In this document: positions 35,820 to 45,333 of the stretch, one piece after another
Layout of the letters: every line of letters starts with the position of its first letter
Position numbering within the stretch: the first letter of the stretch is position 1
Assembly (NCBI GenBank): GCA_002707025.1
Contig: PALG01000020.1
Span: forward strand, 186,001-250,000
Reading direction: 5' to 3'
Origin: Flavobacteriaceae bacterium
GTDB taxonomy: Bacteria > Bacteroidota > Bacteroidia > Flavobacteriales > Flavobacteriaceae
Length of the DNA stretch: 64,000 nucleotides
The notes under the pieces: generated by a model
Told to the model about the DNA's origin: nothing
Databases searched by the model: none
Seen by the model: only the letters and a program-made list of their open reading frames with translations
Made by a program: the position numbers and the translations under genes

Positions 35820-36736
35820 TATGCAATTAGAATTTTAATGAATGAAAGAGAGCCTACGCCCAATAACATAATAATTTTCAGTAAAAGAGATGGGAAAAAG
35901 AACTGTTTTGGTTTTTCCGCCTGAAATATTTTGATACAGAAAAAAAGTAAGGGTCCACCAATTAAGAAAATAAAATAAATGAGCGGCCATTGATACTCGT
36001 AAAAGTAATGATAGCAGCTAAGCAGTAACATGAATAGCGCAAAAACACCTAAGGCAAAAACAATTATTTTGGTTCGTGAAATTCCTAATACAATGGCTAG
36101 CGTGTTTTTCCCACCATTTTTGTCACCATTAATATCCTGAATATCCTTTATAATTTCCCGCATAAAATTGAGATAAAATGCACAAACGGCATAATTGAAT
36201 ACCACTCGTGAAAGAGCGAAATATATCGAATTGGAATCTTGTCGAAGTACAGGATAAATATCGAAGAGAACGACGATTAATAGACTAAGTGCCACTAATA
36301 CAGAAATGATCAAATTTCCTATAAGCAGTATGGATTTTAATCCAGTGGCATACCAGTACAAAAGGGCGGCGATCGCAATAAAAATAATGGCTAAACTGGG
36401 TTTCCCAACGATATTGGAAACCCAAAACCCGCTACTTACACCCAATGTTGTTAAAGTAACATATAAGTAATTGGCAGCTTCTTCCGAAAGGGTTTTTCCA
36501 ACAATCACCTTATGAGGGTTGTTAATTGCGTCAATTTTTACATCGTATAAATCATTAATTACATTTCCCCCTGCGGCAATACACACCGAAGAAAAGGTCA
36601 GTAATAAGAAGCCAAAATTATCTAATGCAAGAGGGATCTCGAAAGCTTCAAAAAGGGTGAATTTTATAAGTCCTTGTGCTAAGGCAATCAGCAATAAATT
36701 AACAGGACGAATGATTTTTAAAACGCTCCAAAACAT
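35819..36736 (-). CDS. UbiA-family prenyltransferase, probable geranylgeranylglycerol-phosphate geranylgeranyltransferase
   Basis: A 305-residue integral membrane prenyltransferase with about eight or nine helices. The first Asp motif is GGNVINDLYDVKIDAINNPH (about 57-76) and the second DIQDINGDKNGGKNTLAI (about 200-217). In Bacteroidota, members of this branch are annotated as transferring a geranylgeranyl group to a glycerol-phosphate lipid precursor. The exact acceptor cannot be verified from sequence alone. It overlaps maf by 1 bp and follows the KdsC-like gene by 2 bp. Confidence 0.82.
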   Translation of the reverse strand: MFWSVLKIIRPVNLLLIALAQGLIKFTLFEAFEIPLALDNFGFLLLTFSSVCIAAGGNVINDLYDVKIDAINNPHKVIVGKTLSEEAANYLYVTLTTLGVSSGFWVSNIVGKPSLAIIFIAIAALLYWYATGLKSILLIGNLIISVLVALSLLIVVLFDIYPVLRQDSNSIYFALSRVVFNYAVCAFYLNFMREIIKDIQDINGDKNGGKNTLAIVLGISRTKIIVFALGVFALFMLLLSCYHYFYEYQWPLIYFIFLIGGPLLFFCIKIFQAEKPKQFFFPSLLLKIIMLLGVGSLSFIKILIA

Positions 36737-36738
36737 GG

Positions 36739-37272
36739 TTATCCTTCCTTGGCATCGGCATTTTTTTCAGTAAACCATTTTCCTTGAACTTTCAAAACCT
36801 GTTCAATCACATCCCTTACACAGCCTTTACCCCCCTTTTTGTGTGAGACATATTTCGAAATGCTTTTAATCTCTGGCACCGCATCCTGAGGACAGCAAGG
36901 CAATCCTACCCGTTGCATCACATTGAAATCGGGTAGGTCATCGCCCATGTATAGTACATTTTCAGGCTTTATTTGATGTTTTTCAAAAAATTTTTCCAGG
37001 GTTCCAATTTTATAGTGGGTGCCCAAATGTACTTCGGTAACCCCAAGGCCTTCCAATCGTTTCCGAACTCCCTCGTTAGATCCTCCACTAATGATGCAGA
37101 TATGGTATCCTTTATCCACAGCAGATTTAAGGGCGAATCCATCTTTTACGTTCATGGTACGCAATAAGGCGCCATCGGTATTTACAATAACGCTTCCGTT
37201 GGTAAGTACGCCATCGACATCAAATATGAAGGTGGTAATGTGTTGTAAGTATTCTTTATAGCTTTTTTCCAA
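36739..37272 (-). CDS. KdsC-like HAD phosphatase
   Basis: A 177-residue HAD-IIIA hydrolase of the YrbI/KdsC family. Motif I is IFDVDGVLTNGSV (nucleophile Asp 18 or so), motif II is CIISGGSNEGV, and motif IV is YMGDDLPDFNVM. KdsC removes phosphate from KDO-8-phosphate in LPS core synthesis; relatives act on other sugar-acid phosphates. It lies 2 bp before the UbiA gene. Other KDO genes are not in the window, so the substrate is by family only. Confidence 0.88.
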   Translation of the reverse strand: MEKSYKEYLQHITTFIFDVDGVLTNGSVIVNTDGALLRTMNVKDGFALKSAVDKGYHICIISGGSNEGVRKRLEGLGVTEVHLGTHYKIGTLEKFFEKHQIKPENVLYMGDDLPDFNVMQRVGLPCCPQDAVPEIKSISKYVSHKKGGKGCVRDVIEQVLKVQGKWFTEKNADAKEG

Positions 37273-37282
37273 GAGATGAGGT

Positions 37283-38026
37283 TTAAAATTTAGACTGTAT
37301 GGATTTTGAGAGTAGTTTATATATTTCCTTGTGTTTAGGGTCTTTCAATAATTTTAAATGTGCTTCCATAGTTTGTGTGTCGTGTCTTTTGGCAGGACCG
37401 GTTTGTGCTTCGGAAGGGGACATGGCCTCCAATTTTCTTGCAGTCTCCATGATAAGGGGCCGCAATAAGTTGAAATCTACATGAGCCTCCTTCAAAAAAT
37501 CTTCCGCTAAATGAAACAAATGATTACTGAAATTGTTGACCCATACGGCGCCCAAGTGTAACTCCTGTCTTTTTTCCGTGGAAATTTCCACCACATTTTC
37601 TGAAAGAATATTTCCCAATTCTTGTAATAGCGGCAGGTCTTCCTTGTGTTCCGACTCTATACAAATGGGAATGGTCTTCCAATTCACTTCGGCTTCTTTG
37701 GAAAAAGTTTGCAACGGATAAAAAACCCCTCTACGCTGTTTTTCGGAAATACTATTTAAAGCAGAAGTACCCGAGGTATGAACGACCAATCTGTTTTCAA
37801 AAGGTAGTGAATCTGTAAAAGAAGGAATCGCATTATCCTTGATTGCCACAATATAAATATCGGCTTTTTCGAGTTGGGAAACATCGTTGATAAACTGGGT
37901 ACCGGCTTCTTCGGAAACCTTAAGAGAAGGACTAAAAACCTGCAATACTTTAACAGGTCTTTTTCGAAAAGCCCTGTAAAGATGATGCCCCACATTTCCG
38001 AAGCCAAGTATCGCAATTGAAATCAT
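37283..38026 (-). CDS. Rossmann-fold DUF2520 family protein
   Basis: A 247-residue protein with an N-terminal NAD(P)-binding motif, ISIAILGFGNVGHHLYRAF, and a C-terminal helical DUF2520-like region (LGAVWVNNFSNHLFHLAEDF, ETARKLEAMSPSEAQTGPAKRHD). It resembles F420-dependent or ketopantoate-type reductases in layout. No substrate is known. I moved the start to ATG 38026, since the Rossmann motif begins at once there; the frame is open to 38041. It is first in the four-gene minus-strand cluster and divergent from ccsBA. Confidence 0.85.
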   Translation of the reverse strand: MISIAILGFGNVGHHLYRAFRKRPVKVLQVFSPSLKVSEEAGTQFINDVSQLEKADIYIVAIKDNAIPSFTDSLPFENRLVVHTSGTSALNSISEKQRRGVFYPLQTFSKEAEVNWKTIPICIESEHKEDLPLLQELGNILSENVVEISTEKRQELHLGAVWVNNFSNHLFHLAEDFLKEAHVDFNLLRPLIMETARKLEAMSPSEAQTGPAKRHDTQTMEAHLKLLKDPKHKEIYKLLSKSIQSKF

Positions 38027-38117
38027 ATGGCTAAAATACATAAAGTATCATTGATTTTTGAAATGCAGCCATAAAGAATCAATCCATTTTTAACTATCAA
38101 ACTAGACGAAGATTATG

Positions 38118-38125
38118 TATTTTTG
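38118..38125 (+). promoter_or_regulatory. -7 box of ccsBA
   Basis: TATTTTTG matches TANNTTTG, 16 bp before the ATG at 38142. It overlaps the alternative upstream ATG region (38115), which argues for the downstream start. Confidence 0.5.
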
Positions 38126-38141
38126 CAGCAAAATTCCCAGC

Positions 38142-41100
38142 ATGCAAAAGAAAATTGCCGCAATCCTCTTTTCTACCAGACTTACCGCTATCTTATTTTT
38201 GGTTTTTGCCGCCGCTATGGCCGTAGGAACTTTTATAGACCAAGGGTATGAAAAACCGCCTTCTCCTTACGCTAGGGAGCTTATTTTTAATGCTTGGTGG
38301 TTTGAAGCCATTATGGTCTTTTTTGTGATTAATTTTATTGGGAATATCTCCCGATATAAATTATTGAAAAAAGAAAAATGGGCGACCCTGTTGCTGCATG
38401 TATCTTTTATATTGATCATTATTGGGGCTTTCGTCACTCGCTACATTGGGTACGAAGGAGTGATGCATATTCGCGAAGGCGCAACAGAAAGTAACTTTTT
38501 ATCGGACGACACCTATTTAACCACATTTATTGATGGGGATTACAAAGTTGACGGGGTACAGATGCGTCGCTATTTAACGCCAAGGAAATTACGTCTTTCG
38601 GAACGTTTGGATAACGATTTTTCTATTGAAACCGATTACAACAAACAACCCGTTAGCATACAGTTTAAAAAGTTTATTCCCAATGCAAAAGAAGATTTGG
38701 TTCCTTCTGAAGCGGGAGATGACTATTTCAAAATAGTGGAAGCAGGAGATGGCAATCGCCATGAGCACTGGTTAAAAGTAGGGGAGGTGGCCAATATCCA
38801 TAACTTACTGTTTGCTGTAAACAATGACACTTCAGGAGCTATAAATATTACGGTTACCGATAGCACCTACACTATCGAGAGTCCGTTTGAAGGGACGTTT
38901 ATGCGTATGGCAGATCAATTTCAGGGAACCGTGGCAGCCGATAGCTTACAACCCCTTCAGTTGCGCTCCTTATATCAGTTGGGCGGAACCGCATTCGTAT
39001 TTCCAGAACCTGTTACCAAAGGTCGCTATGAATTGATTTCTGCGGAAAAACCCGAACAAACCGGTTCTAGTGCGTTGGTAGTGGAAGTATCTTCCGAAGG
39101 AGAAACCAAAACCGTAAACCTTTTAGGGGGCAAAGGATTAAGTCCAGAACCTGAAACCGTTGAGGTAGCAGGGCTAAAAGTAAGCTTAGCGTATGGTTCG
39201 AAGGCTTATAAATTACCTTTCAGCATTACGTTAAACGATTTTATTGCCGATAAATACCCTGGTACCGAAAAAGCCTATTCTGCTTTTAAAAGTAAGGTCA
39301 CGGTAAACAATTCGGAAACCGAGTATTTCGACTACGATATTTTTATGAACCATGTGCTGGACCACCAAGGGTATCGCTTCTTTCAAGCGTCTTTCGATCC
39401 CGATGAAAAAGGAACGGTCCTTTCGGTGAATCACGACTGGTGGGGCACTTGGATTACGTACATTGGGTATTTCCTGCTTTATATTGGCTTAATGGCCATT
39501 CTATTTGATCGAAATACTCGTTTTGGAGACTTGAAACGAATGTTGGATAAAGTAAAAGATAAAAAGGCACAGCTTACCACGATGCTCCTATTGCTTCTAT
39601 CTTTTACCGGTTTTTCACAAGAAGGCCAACACGATCTGCAAAAAAGGCGTGCCGATTCCATTATCAAAGCCAATAAGGTAACGCAAGAGCATGCCGACCA
39701 ATTTGGACGTTTGATTATTCAGGATAACGGACGAATGAAACCGGTGAATACATTTTCCAGTGAATTGCTTCGGAAGGTAAGCGGACGGGATGAATTTGAA
39801 GGGATGGATGCCGATCAAGTGTTTTTGTCCATGACCGAATTTCCGAGTCTTTGGTATGGGATTCCGTTGATTAAGTTGGATTGGCGAAATGATAGTATTA
39901 AAACCATACTGAATGTTCCAAAAGATGCCAGCCGTATTTCCTTAATCGACTTATTTGATGAGCTGGGAAACAATAAAATAGATCCTTACATACAAGAAGC
40001 GACTTCCAAAGCCAATCCCAATCAGTTTGAAAAGGATTTCATTAAGCTATATGAGAAATCCTACTTATTGAATGAAGCCCTGGGTGGAGGGATCCTAAAA
40101 GTCTTCCCCATACCTGGAGCCCCCAATAATAAATGGGTTTCCTATCCAGAATTGGAACAGGCAAGCTTTACGGGAATGGATTCCTTGTATGTTAAGAATA
40201 TCCTTCCGCTGTATTTCGATAGTTTACGGAATGCTAGAAATACTGGGGATTATACAAAAGCGGAAGAGTTTTTGGAAAGCATTACCAACTTTCAGAAAAA
40301 ATATGGAAATGACGTCATGATTTCCGAAAAGAAAATAGAGGCAGAAATTATTTATAATAAAGTAGATCTTTTTAACCGTTTGTTCCATTATTACTTGATG
40401 TTTGGTGCACTGATGTTCATTTTTATTGTGTTCCAAATATTTAAGGAAGGAAAGATCATCCATTATCTTATAAAAACCTGTAAAGTGGCTATTTGGGCGC
40501 TTTTTATTTTGATGACGGCAGGTTTAGTGGTTCGGTGGTATTTAAGTGGGCATGCCCCTTGGAGCGATGCCTATGAAAGTGTGATTTATGTAAGTTGGGC
40601 TACTGTGTTTTTTGGATTGGCTTTTGGACGAAAAAGTGACCTTACAGTGGCGGCTACGGCTTTTGTGGCATCTATTTTACTGTGGGTGGCTCATTTAAGT
40701 TGGGTAGATCCCGCCATTGCAAACTTACAGCCCGTATTGGATAGCTACTGGTTAATGATTCATGTGGCGGTAATTGTGGCTAGTTATGGGCCGTTTACCC
40801 TAGGAATGATTTTGGGAACCGTTGCCTTGTTGCTTATGTTGATGACCACGAAAGGGAATCGAAAGAAAATGGAACTTAACATTCGTGAGATCACAATTAT
40901 TAATGAATTGGCCTTAACTGTAGGTTTGGTGATGCTTACCATTGGAAACTTCTTGGGAGGGCAATGGGCCAACGAAAGTTGGGGACGTTACTGGGGCTGG
41001 GATCCAAAAGAGACTTGGGCCCTTATAAGTATTATGATTTATGCTTTTGTGATACATGCCAGATTGGTTCCCGGATTAAGGAGTCGGTGGATTTTTAACG

Positions 41101-41300
41101 TCTTTTCTATCTTTGCCTACGCCAGTATAATGATGACTTATTTTGGAGTGAATTTTTACCTTACGGGATTGCACTCCTATGCTAGTGGCGATGTACCGGT
41201 AACGCCAGGCTTTGTTTGGTATTTGGTGTTGTTTTTTGTAGTACTGAGCATTCTTTCCTTTTTTAGTTTTAGAAAATATTATCCCAAAAAAAAGGGGTGA
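38142..41300 (+). CDS. ccsBA: Fused cytochrome c biogenesis protein ResB-CcsA (system II)
   Basis: A 1052-residue fusion that exports and attaches haem to apocytochrome c. The N-terminal ResB part (about 1-480) has four transmembrane helices and a large periplasmic loop. A second hydrophobic segment resembling a signal (about 490-510, LLLLLSFTGFSQ) starts another periplasmic insert. The C-terminal CcsA part has about eight helices and the WWD-type haem motif WGRYWGWDPKETWALI (about 945-960), plus His residues in flanking helices. The fused form is common in Bacteroidota and epsilonproteobacteria. The start was moved from 38115 to ATG 38142 on promoter evidence. Confidence 0.93.
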   Translation: MQKKIAAILFSTRLTAILFLVFAAAMAVGTFIDQGYEKPPSPYARELIFNAWWFEAIMVFFVINFIGNISRYKLLKKEKWATLLLHVSFILIIIGAFVTRYIGYEGVMHIREGATESNFLSDDTYLTTFIDGDYKVDGVQMRRYLTPRKLRLSERLDNDFSIETDYNKQPVSIQFKKFIPNAKEDLVPSEAGDDYFKIVEAGDGNRHEHWLKVGEVANIHNLLFAVNNDTSGAINITVTDSTYTIESPFEGTFMRMADQFQGTVAADSLQPLQLRSLYQLGGTAFVFPEPVTKGRYELISAEKPEQTGSSALVVEVSSEGETKTVNLLGGKGLSPEPETVEVAGLKVSLAYGSKAYKLPFSITLNDFIADKYPGTEKAYSAFKSKVTVNNSETEYFDYDIFMNHVLDHQGYRFFQASFDPDEKGTVLSVNHDWWGTWITYIGYFLLYIGLMAILFDRNTRFGDLKRMLDKVKDKKAQLTTMLLLLLSFTGFSQEGQHDLQKRRADSIIKANKVTQEHADQFGRLIIQDNGRMKPVNTFSSELLRKVSGRDEFEGMDADQVFLSMTEFPSLWYGIPLIKLDWRNDSIKTILNVPKDASRISLIDLFDELGNNKIDPYIQEATSKANPNQFEKDFIKLYEKSYLLNEALGGGILKVFPIPGAPNNKWVSYPELEQASFTGMDSLYVKNILPLYFDSLRNARNTGDYTKAEEFLESITNFQKKYGNDVMISEKKIEAEIIYNKVDLFNRLFHYYLMFGALMFIFIVFQIFKEGKIIHYLIKTCKVAIWALFILMTAGLVVRWYLSGHAPWSDAYESVIYVSWATVFFGLAFGRKSDLTVAATAFVASILLWVAHLSWVDPAIANLQPVLDSYWLMIHVAVIVASYGPFTLGMILGTVALLLMLMTTKGNRKKMELNIREITIINELALTVGLVMLTIGNFLGGQWANESWGRYWGWDPKETWALISIMIYAFVIHARLVPGLRSRWIFNVFSIFAYASIMMTYFGVNFYLTGLHSYASGDVPVTPGFVWYLVLFFVVLSILSFFSFRKYYPKKKG

Positions 41301-41315
41301 CCTTTAAGTCACCCC
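41286..41315 (-). terminator. Minus-strand terminator lying inside the end of ccsBA
   Basis: GGGGTGAC (41294-41301) / GTCACCCC (41308-41315) form a perfect stem. On the minus strand it is followed by eight Ts, which correspond to the Lys codons at the end of ccsBA. It serves the convergent sensor gene that ends at 41342. Confidence 0.7.
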
Positions 41316-41341
41316 CATCACATTAACTAATTAAGATTAAT

Positions 41342-42649
41342 TTAATTATAAATATAATCGGGTTGTTGTTCTACCAATCTGTAATCTTGCTGGATTTGTT
41401 CACTAATTTCCAGCTTTTGATACAATTCTTTGGTCAATTCTTCCACTTCGGTTTCGTTGGTTTTTAGTTTTCGGGCAATTTTAGCATTGTCTTTTCCTTC
41501 AGAAATATATTGAAGTAACTTTATTTCCAATCCATCGAGATCGTAGTGCATGATAAGGTTTTCCAAGTATACATCTTCGACCAACTTCTCGGTTTTTTGG
41601 CGCGCTGTAAGCGCTTCTTGTCTTTTCAGAAAAATACGCATTTCCACTTGGCGTAACTCGTTTTCCTCTTTAATGGCTTGCATGCGATAAACAATAGCAT
41701 AGGTTAGGATAAGCATTTCGGCAATGGCAGCAGCTTTAATATGGAATGTTTCGGTTGAAAGGAACTCAATACCTAGCGATTTCAAAACAAAAAAGTCGAT
41801 GGAAAACAATAATGGGATAAACGTAGCGACTACGTAAAATTTAGCATAATTCTTTTTACTGAAAAGTCCGATGCCAACGACAAAATAGCCTATCAAAACC
41901 GTAAACAAAGAAATAGTTGCAATTTGGGCATAACTAAGAGTTCCTGTGGACCAATAAAAGGTGGTATTCACCATAGCAAAGCCTAGGAGTCCAAAAGCAA
42001 ACCACTTTATCTTAGGGGCAAATTCTTTTAAATTCAAGTATTTAGAAGCAAATAAAGCTTGGGAAGCAACAAACAAGACGAGTAATGAAGTTTGTACTTG
42101 TTGAACATGAACGGAAGGCTCCAACCCTAACAAATTAAGCAACCCATCGCTAAAGAAAAATAAAACTGCGGTGCTTCCTAATGCGGCAGAGTAGTATAAA
42201 AATGTCTTTTCCTCAAAAAGAAAGAAACAGGCAAGGTTAAGCAAAACCAACATAATCGTGAAACCATAAAACATTCCTTGTGAAAATAAGGAAGAAGGTT
42301 CCAAAGTTGCTTTTTCCGAAAGCGTCGTATTTTGATCTAAAAAAAACGAACCCCCTGCATTGTTGGAAGCAATCATTTTGTAGGAAAATTCTGAATTCTC
42401 GAAAAATAGGTCAGAAATGAATGAATTTGAACCGTATTCAATTTCATCTTCAAAAGGGGAAACAAAGAGGTATGGGTTATACACCGAACTCTCTTTTGAA
42501 AATTCTTCTCCAGATTGCTGGTAAAGTATTGTGTTTTCAATACCTTTCAGGGAAATCCCTTGTGTAGATTTTAGATTTGTAGCGGCTTTGTTTTTGCCAT
42601 AAACCGAGGTGCAAACACCTATTAAAAGAAGCAACAAAAGTCGTTTCAT
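41342..42649 (-). CDS. 7TM receptor-like sensor with C-terminal HTH-like region
   Basis: A 435-residue protein with a signal peptide (LLLLLLIGVCTSVYG), an extracytoplasmic part of about 110 residues, seven closely spaced transmembrane helices (about 120-330), a coiled coil (about 335-375) and a C-terminal segment. That segment reads LDGLEIKLLQYISEGKDNAKIARKLKTNETEVEEL, a LuxR-type helix-turn-helix pattern. It resembles 7TMR-DISM sensors joined directly to a DNA-binding output. The ligand is unknown. The start at ATG 42649 was preferred over an open-frame TTG at 42691. Confidence 0.75.
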   Translation of the reverse strand: MKRLLLLLLIGVCTSVYGKNKAATNLKSTQGISLKGIENTILYQQSGEEFSKESSVYNPYLFVSPFEDEIEYGSNSFISDLFFENSEFSYKMIASNNAGGSFFLDQNTTLSEKATLEPSSLFSQGMFYGFTIMLVLLNLACFFLFEEKTFLYYSAALGSTAVLFFFSDGLLNLLGLEPSVHVQQVQTSLLVLFVASQALFASKYLNLKEFAPKIKWFAFGLLGFAMVNTTFYWSTGTLSYAQIATISLFTVLIGYFVVGIGLFSKKNYAKFYVVATFIPLLFSIDFFVLKSLGIEFLSTETFHIKAAAIAEMLILTYAIVYRMQAIKEENELRQVEMRIFLKRQEALTARQKTEKLVEDVYLENLIMHYDLDGLEIKLLQYISEGKDNAKIARKLKTNETEVEELTKELYQKLEISEQIQQDYRLVEQQPDYIYN

Positions 42650-42743
42650 AAGTAGTTGATTTATCAAATTTGGGTACACCAATATAATCAAAAATTACAT
42701 TTCAACTATCTTTTTTGCATTTAATCGATTTTTTTAACAAAAA

Positions 42744-42767
42744 AAAGCTGTCCCCAAAGACAGCTTT
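42744..42767 (-). terminator. Terminator of fumC
   Basis: AAAGCTGTC (42744-42752) / GACAGCTTT (42759-42767) is a perfect 9-bp stem. On the minus strand it leads into a T run (complement of the As at 42738-42746). Confidence 0.75.
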
Positions 42768-42788
42768 ATATACGAGATATTTACGCTT

Positions 42789-44183
42789 TTAGATGTCGCC
42801 TACCATATCTTCTGGTTTCACCCACTTATCAAACTCTTCTTCCGACAGATATCCTAGATTCACTGCTTCTTCTTTAAGAGTGGTACCATTTTGATGTGCG
42901 GTATTGGCAATTTCTGCGGCTTTATAATAGCCAATCTTAGTATTTAAGGCTGTAACCAACATCAGTGAGTTGTTTAATTGTTTTTTTATAACCTCATGGT
43001 TAGGTTCAATTCCTACAGCGCAGTTTTCATCAAAGCTCATACAAGCGTCACCGATCAATTCCGCAGAATGCAAAATATTTGCCGCCATTACCGGTTTAAA
43101 TACATTTAACTCATAATGTCCTTGCATTCCACCAACGGCAATCGCAACATCGTTCCCCATTACTTGTGCACAAACCATGGTAAGTGCTTCACATTGGGTA
43201 GGATTTACTTTCCCGGGCATGATAGAGGATCCTGGTTCATTGGCTGGAATGATAATCTCCCCAATACCGCTTCTAGGGCCACTGGCCAGCATTCGGATGT
43301 CATTCGCAATTTTGTTTAGGGATACGGCTAGTTGTTTCAAGGCACCGTGGCTTTCTACAATAGCATCATGGGCTGCCAAGGCTTCAAATTTATTTTCCGC
43401 AGAAACAAAAGGAAGCTCCGTAAATTCAGCAATATAGCTAGCTACTTTTTGTGCATAGCCTTTCGGGGTATTGATACCGGTACCTACCGCGGTTCCTCCT
43501 AGAGCCAATTCGGCCAAATGAGGCAGTGTATTTTTAAGGGCTTTTAGGCCATGTTCCAATTGGGAGGCATATCCGCTGAACTCTTGTCCCAAGGTAAGGG
43601 GAGTGGCATCCATTAAATGCGTACGACCAATTTTTACGACATTCTTAAAGGCATCCGACTTTTCCTTTAGGGTTTTGTGCAGTTGTTCCACTCCTGGAAT
43701 GGTAACCTCCACTATTTTTTTATAGGCAGCGATGTGCATACCTGTAGGAAAAGTATCGTTGGATGATTGCGATTTGTTGACATCGTCATTGGGTTGTAAG
43801 GTTTTTTCGCCTTCTCCAATGGTTTTTCCTGCCAGTTGATGTGCCCGATTGGCAATGACTTCGTTTACATTCATATTACTTTGGGTACCACTACCGGTCT
43901 GCCAAATAACAAGCGGGAATTGATCGTCATGCTTTCCTTCTAAAATTTCATTACATACCGCGGCAATCAGTTCTTTTTTTTCTTCGGAAAGAACCCCAAG
44001 CTCACAATTGGTATAGGCAGCTGCTTTTTTAAGATAGGCAAACCCGTAGACAATTTCCAAAGGCATGGAGGCGGGTCTTCCTATTTTGAAATTATTTCTG
44101 GAACGCTCTGTTTGTGCACCCCAAAGTTTCTGGGCAGGTACTTTTACCTCACCCATGGTGTCTTTTTCTATTCGGTAATCCAT
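42789..44183 (-). CDS. fumC: Class II fumarate hydratase
   Basis: A 464-residue iron-independent fumarase converting fumarate and malate in the TCA cycle. Signatures are [19 protein letters not shown] (about 99-117), [15 protein letters not shown] (about 138), [19 protein letters not shown] with the active-site His, and [16 protein letters not shown] (about 317), the fumarase/aspartase signature with the catalytic Ser. The length is standard. It is flanked by its own terminator and transcribed alone. Confidence 0.96.
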   Translation of the reverse strand: MDYRIEKDTMGEVKVPAQKLWGAQTERSRNNFKIGRPASMPLEIVYGFAYLKKAAAYTNCELGVLSEEKKELIAAVCNEILEGKHDDQFPLVIWQTGSGTQSNMNVNEVIANRAHQLAGKTIGEGEKTLQPNDDVNKSQSSNDTFPTGMHIAAYKKIVEVTIPGVEQLHKTLKEKSDAFKNVVKIGRTHLMDATPLTLGQEFSGYASQLEHGLKALKNTLPHLAELALGGTAVGTGINTPKGYAQKVASYIAEFTELPFVSAENKFEALAAHDAIVESHGALKQLAVSLNKIANDIRMLASGPRSGIGEIIIPANEPGSSIMPGKVNPTQCEALTMVCAQVMGNDVAIAVGGMQGHYELNVFKPVMAANILHSAELIGDACMSFDENCAVGIEPNHEVIKKQLNNSLMLVTALNTKIGYYKAAEIANTAHQNGTTLKEEAVNLGYLSEEEFDKWVKPEDMVGDI

Positions 44184-44325
44184 AATTAATTGTTTAGGCC
44201 TTACAAAGTTACTTTATAATGGAGAAACTAGGAAGTTCGGTAAGGGTTCTTTTCTGAAATTCTGAATTGTTCACATTTTTGTTAAAAACTGCATTTCTGT
44301 CTGAGGGATTTTGAAAAAAAGCCAT

Positions 44326-44333
44326 TATATTTG
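44326..44333 (+). promoter_or_regulatory. -7 box upstream of the 56-residue membrane protein
   Basis: TATATTTG matches TANNTTTG and lies 20 bp before the ATG at 44354. It supports this short ORF as a real gene. Confidence 0.5.
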
Positions 44334-44353
44334 CAAAACTAAATCACGCAATT

Positions 44354-44524
44354 ATGTTTGAATTTGATCAATACCTAGGATTTTTAGCATTCTTAACCAT
44401 TTTAACCATAGGATTTTGGTTGATGATTTTTTTGGTATCCTTTATTCCTTATTGGATTACAGGGGCTTTAATAGAAAATATGAAGTTGAAGCGTGAGGCT
44501 AGAAGAAAAGAAATGGAAGAGTAA
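44354..44524 (+). CDS. 56-residue single-pass membrane protein
   Basis: A short ORF with a hydrophobic helix (about 9-37, LGFLAFLTILTIGFWLMIFL) and a strongly charged C-terminus (LKREARRKEMEE). It has a -7 box 20 bp upstream and a strong bidirectional terminator immediately downstream, so it is a stand-alone transcription unit. I recognise no family. The size and layout recall small membrane regulators or assembly factors. Confidence 0.65.
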   Translation: MFEFDQYLGFLAFLTILTIGFWLMIFLVSFIPYWITGALIENMKLKREARRKEMEE

Positions 44525-44540
44525 TCCCTCTGCAATTATA

Positions 44541-44575
44541 AAAAAAGCCCAATCGTTTCGATTGGGCTTTTTTTA
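44541..44575. terminator. Bidirectional terminator
   Basis: AGCCCAATCG (44546-44555) / CGATTGGGCT (44559-44568) is a perfect 10-bp stem with a TTT loop. Flanking A and T runs let it act on both strands, between the small membrane protein and the convergent GIN-domain operon. Confidence 0.9.
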
Positions 44576-44588
44576 TTCCTTTAACCTT

Positions 44589-45314
44589 TTAATTTGAGGA
44601 AGTAATATCACCAGAACCTGAAGTTTTGGTATCACTCTTGGCTGGATTACCTCTATATTCAATATCCCCAGAGCCATTAACCCGAGCTTTGATACTGCTT
44701 TTGGCAACCACTTTAGCATCTCCGGAACCCGATACATTCACCTCCGTATTTTGGGAGGTTAGGTCAAATCCTCTAAAATCACCACTTCCGGTCACGGAAA
44801 CTTCTAAATTTTGCGTGTCTCCTGAAATCACCAAATCCCCACTACCAGTTACTTTGGCTTCTAGGTTTTGTGTGGCGACATTTAAAACAATGTCTCCCGA
44901 TCCTACAACCCCTACTTCCAATTGGTTAGCTGAGATGACATCTTTGGTGTCAATATCTCCAGAGCCCACTAATTTAATTTCGGAAAGGTCTTGAAAGGGA
45001 ACGGTTACATGAATTCCTTTTTTGGTTCTTATGTTGGCATTTTTCTGAATCTTGATCACTAACTCTCCGTTGTTTGCTGAGATATCCACATATTCATGAA
45101 GGTTCTCATCGGTGGTGATGCTAATGTTTCCTTCTGTTCCTTTTTCTAAATGCACGTCCATAGAACCTACGACTTTAATTTCGTCATAATTCCCTGTAGA
45201 AACAGTAGTAGTGGTTATATTACCGTTTCCGCTTACCCTGTTTCCCCATTGGGCCCAAGACCCTTGAGCTAGTAATAGTAGGGCGATTAAAATTGAGTTG
45301 CTGATTGTTTTCAT
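44589..45314 (-). CDS. Secreted GIN-domain (DUF2807) beta-helix protein
   Basis: A 241-residue protein with a cleavable signal peptide (LIALLLLAQGSWAQ) and a DUF2807 'head GIN' domain, recognisable from repeated VxGSGD turns (LVGSGDIDTK, VVGSGDIVLN, VTGSGDLVIS, VSGSGDAKVV). The repeats form a right-handed parallel beta-helix in solved members. It is probably exported to the periplasm or surface. It is last in an operon with an ECF sigma factor, a membrane regulator and a second adhesin-like protein, so it is likely an output of that circuit. Confidence 0.88.
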   Translation of the reverse strand: MKTISNSILIALLLLAQGSWAQWGNRVSGNGNITTTTVSTGNYDEIKVVGSMDVHLEKGTEGNISITTDENLHEYVDISANNGELVIKIQKNANIRTKKGIHVTVPFQDLSEIKLVGSGDIDTKDVISANQLEVGVVGSGDIVLNVATQNLEAKVTGSGDLVISGDTQNLEVSVTGSGDFRGFDLTSQNTEVNVSGSGDAKVVAKSSIKARVNGSGDIEYRGNPAKSDTKTSGSGDITSSN

Positions 45315-45333
45315 AATGGTTTAAATGAATGGT

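Noticed and set aside
44600-45200. DNA repeats suggested by recurring GSGD codons
   Set aside because: The periodicity is protein-level (beta-helix turns of the GIN domain) and the nucleotide sequence varies, so it is not a tandem DNA repeat.
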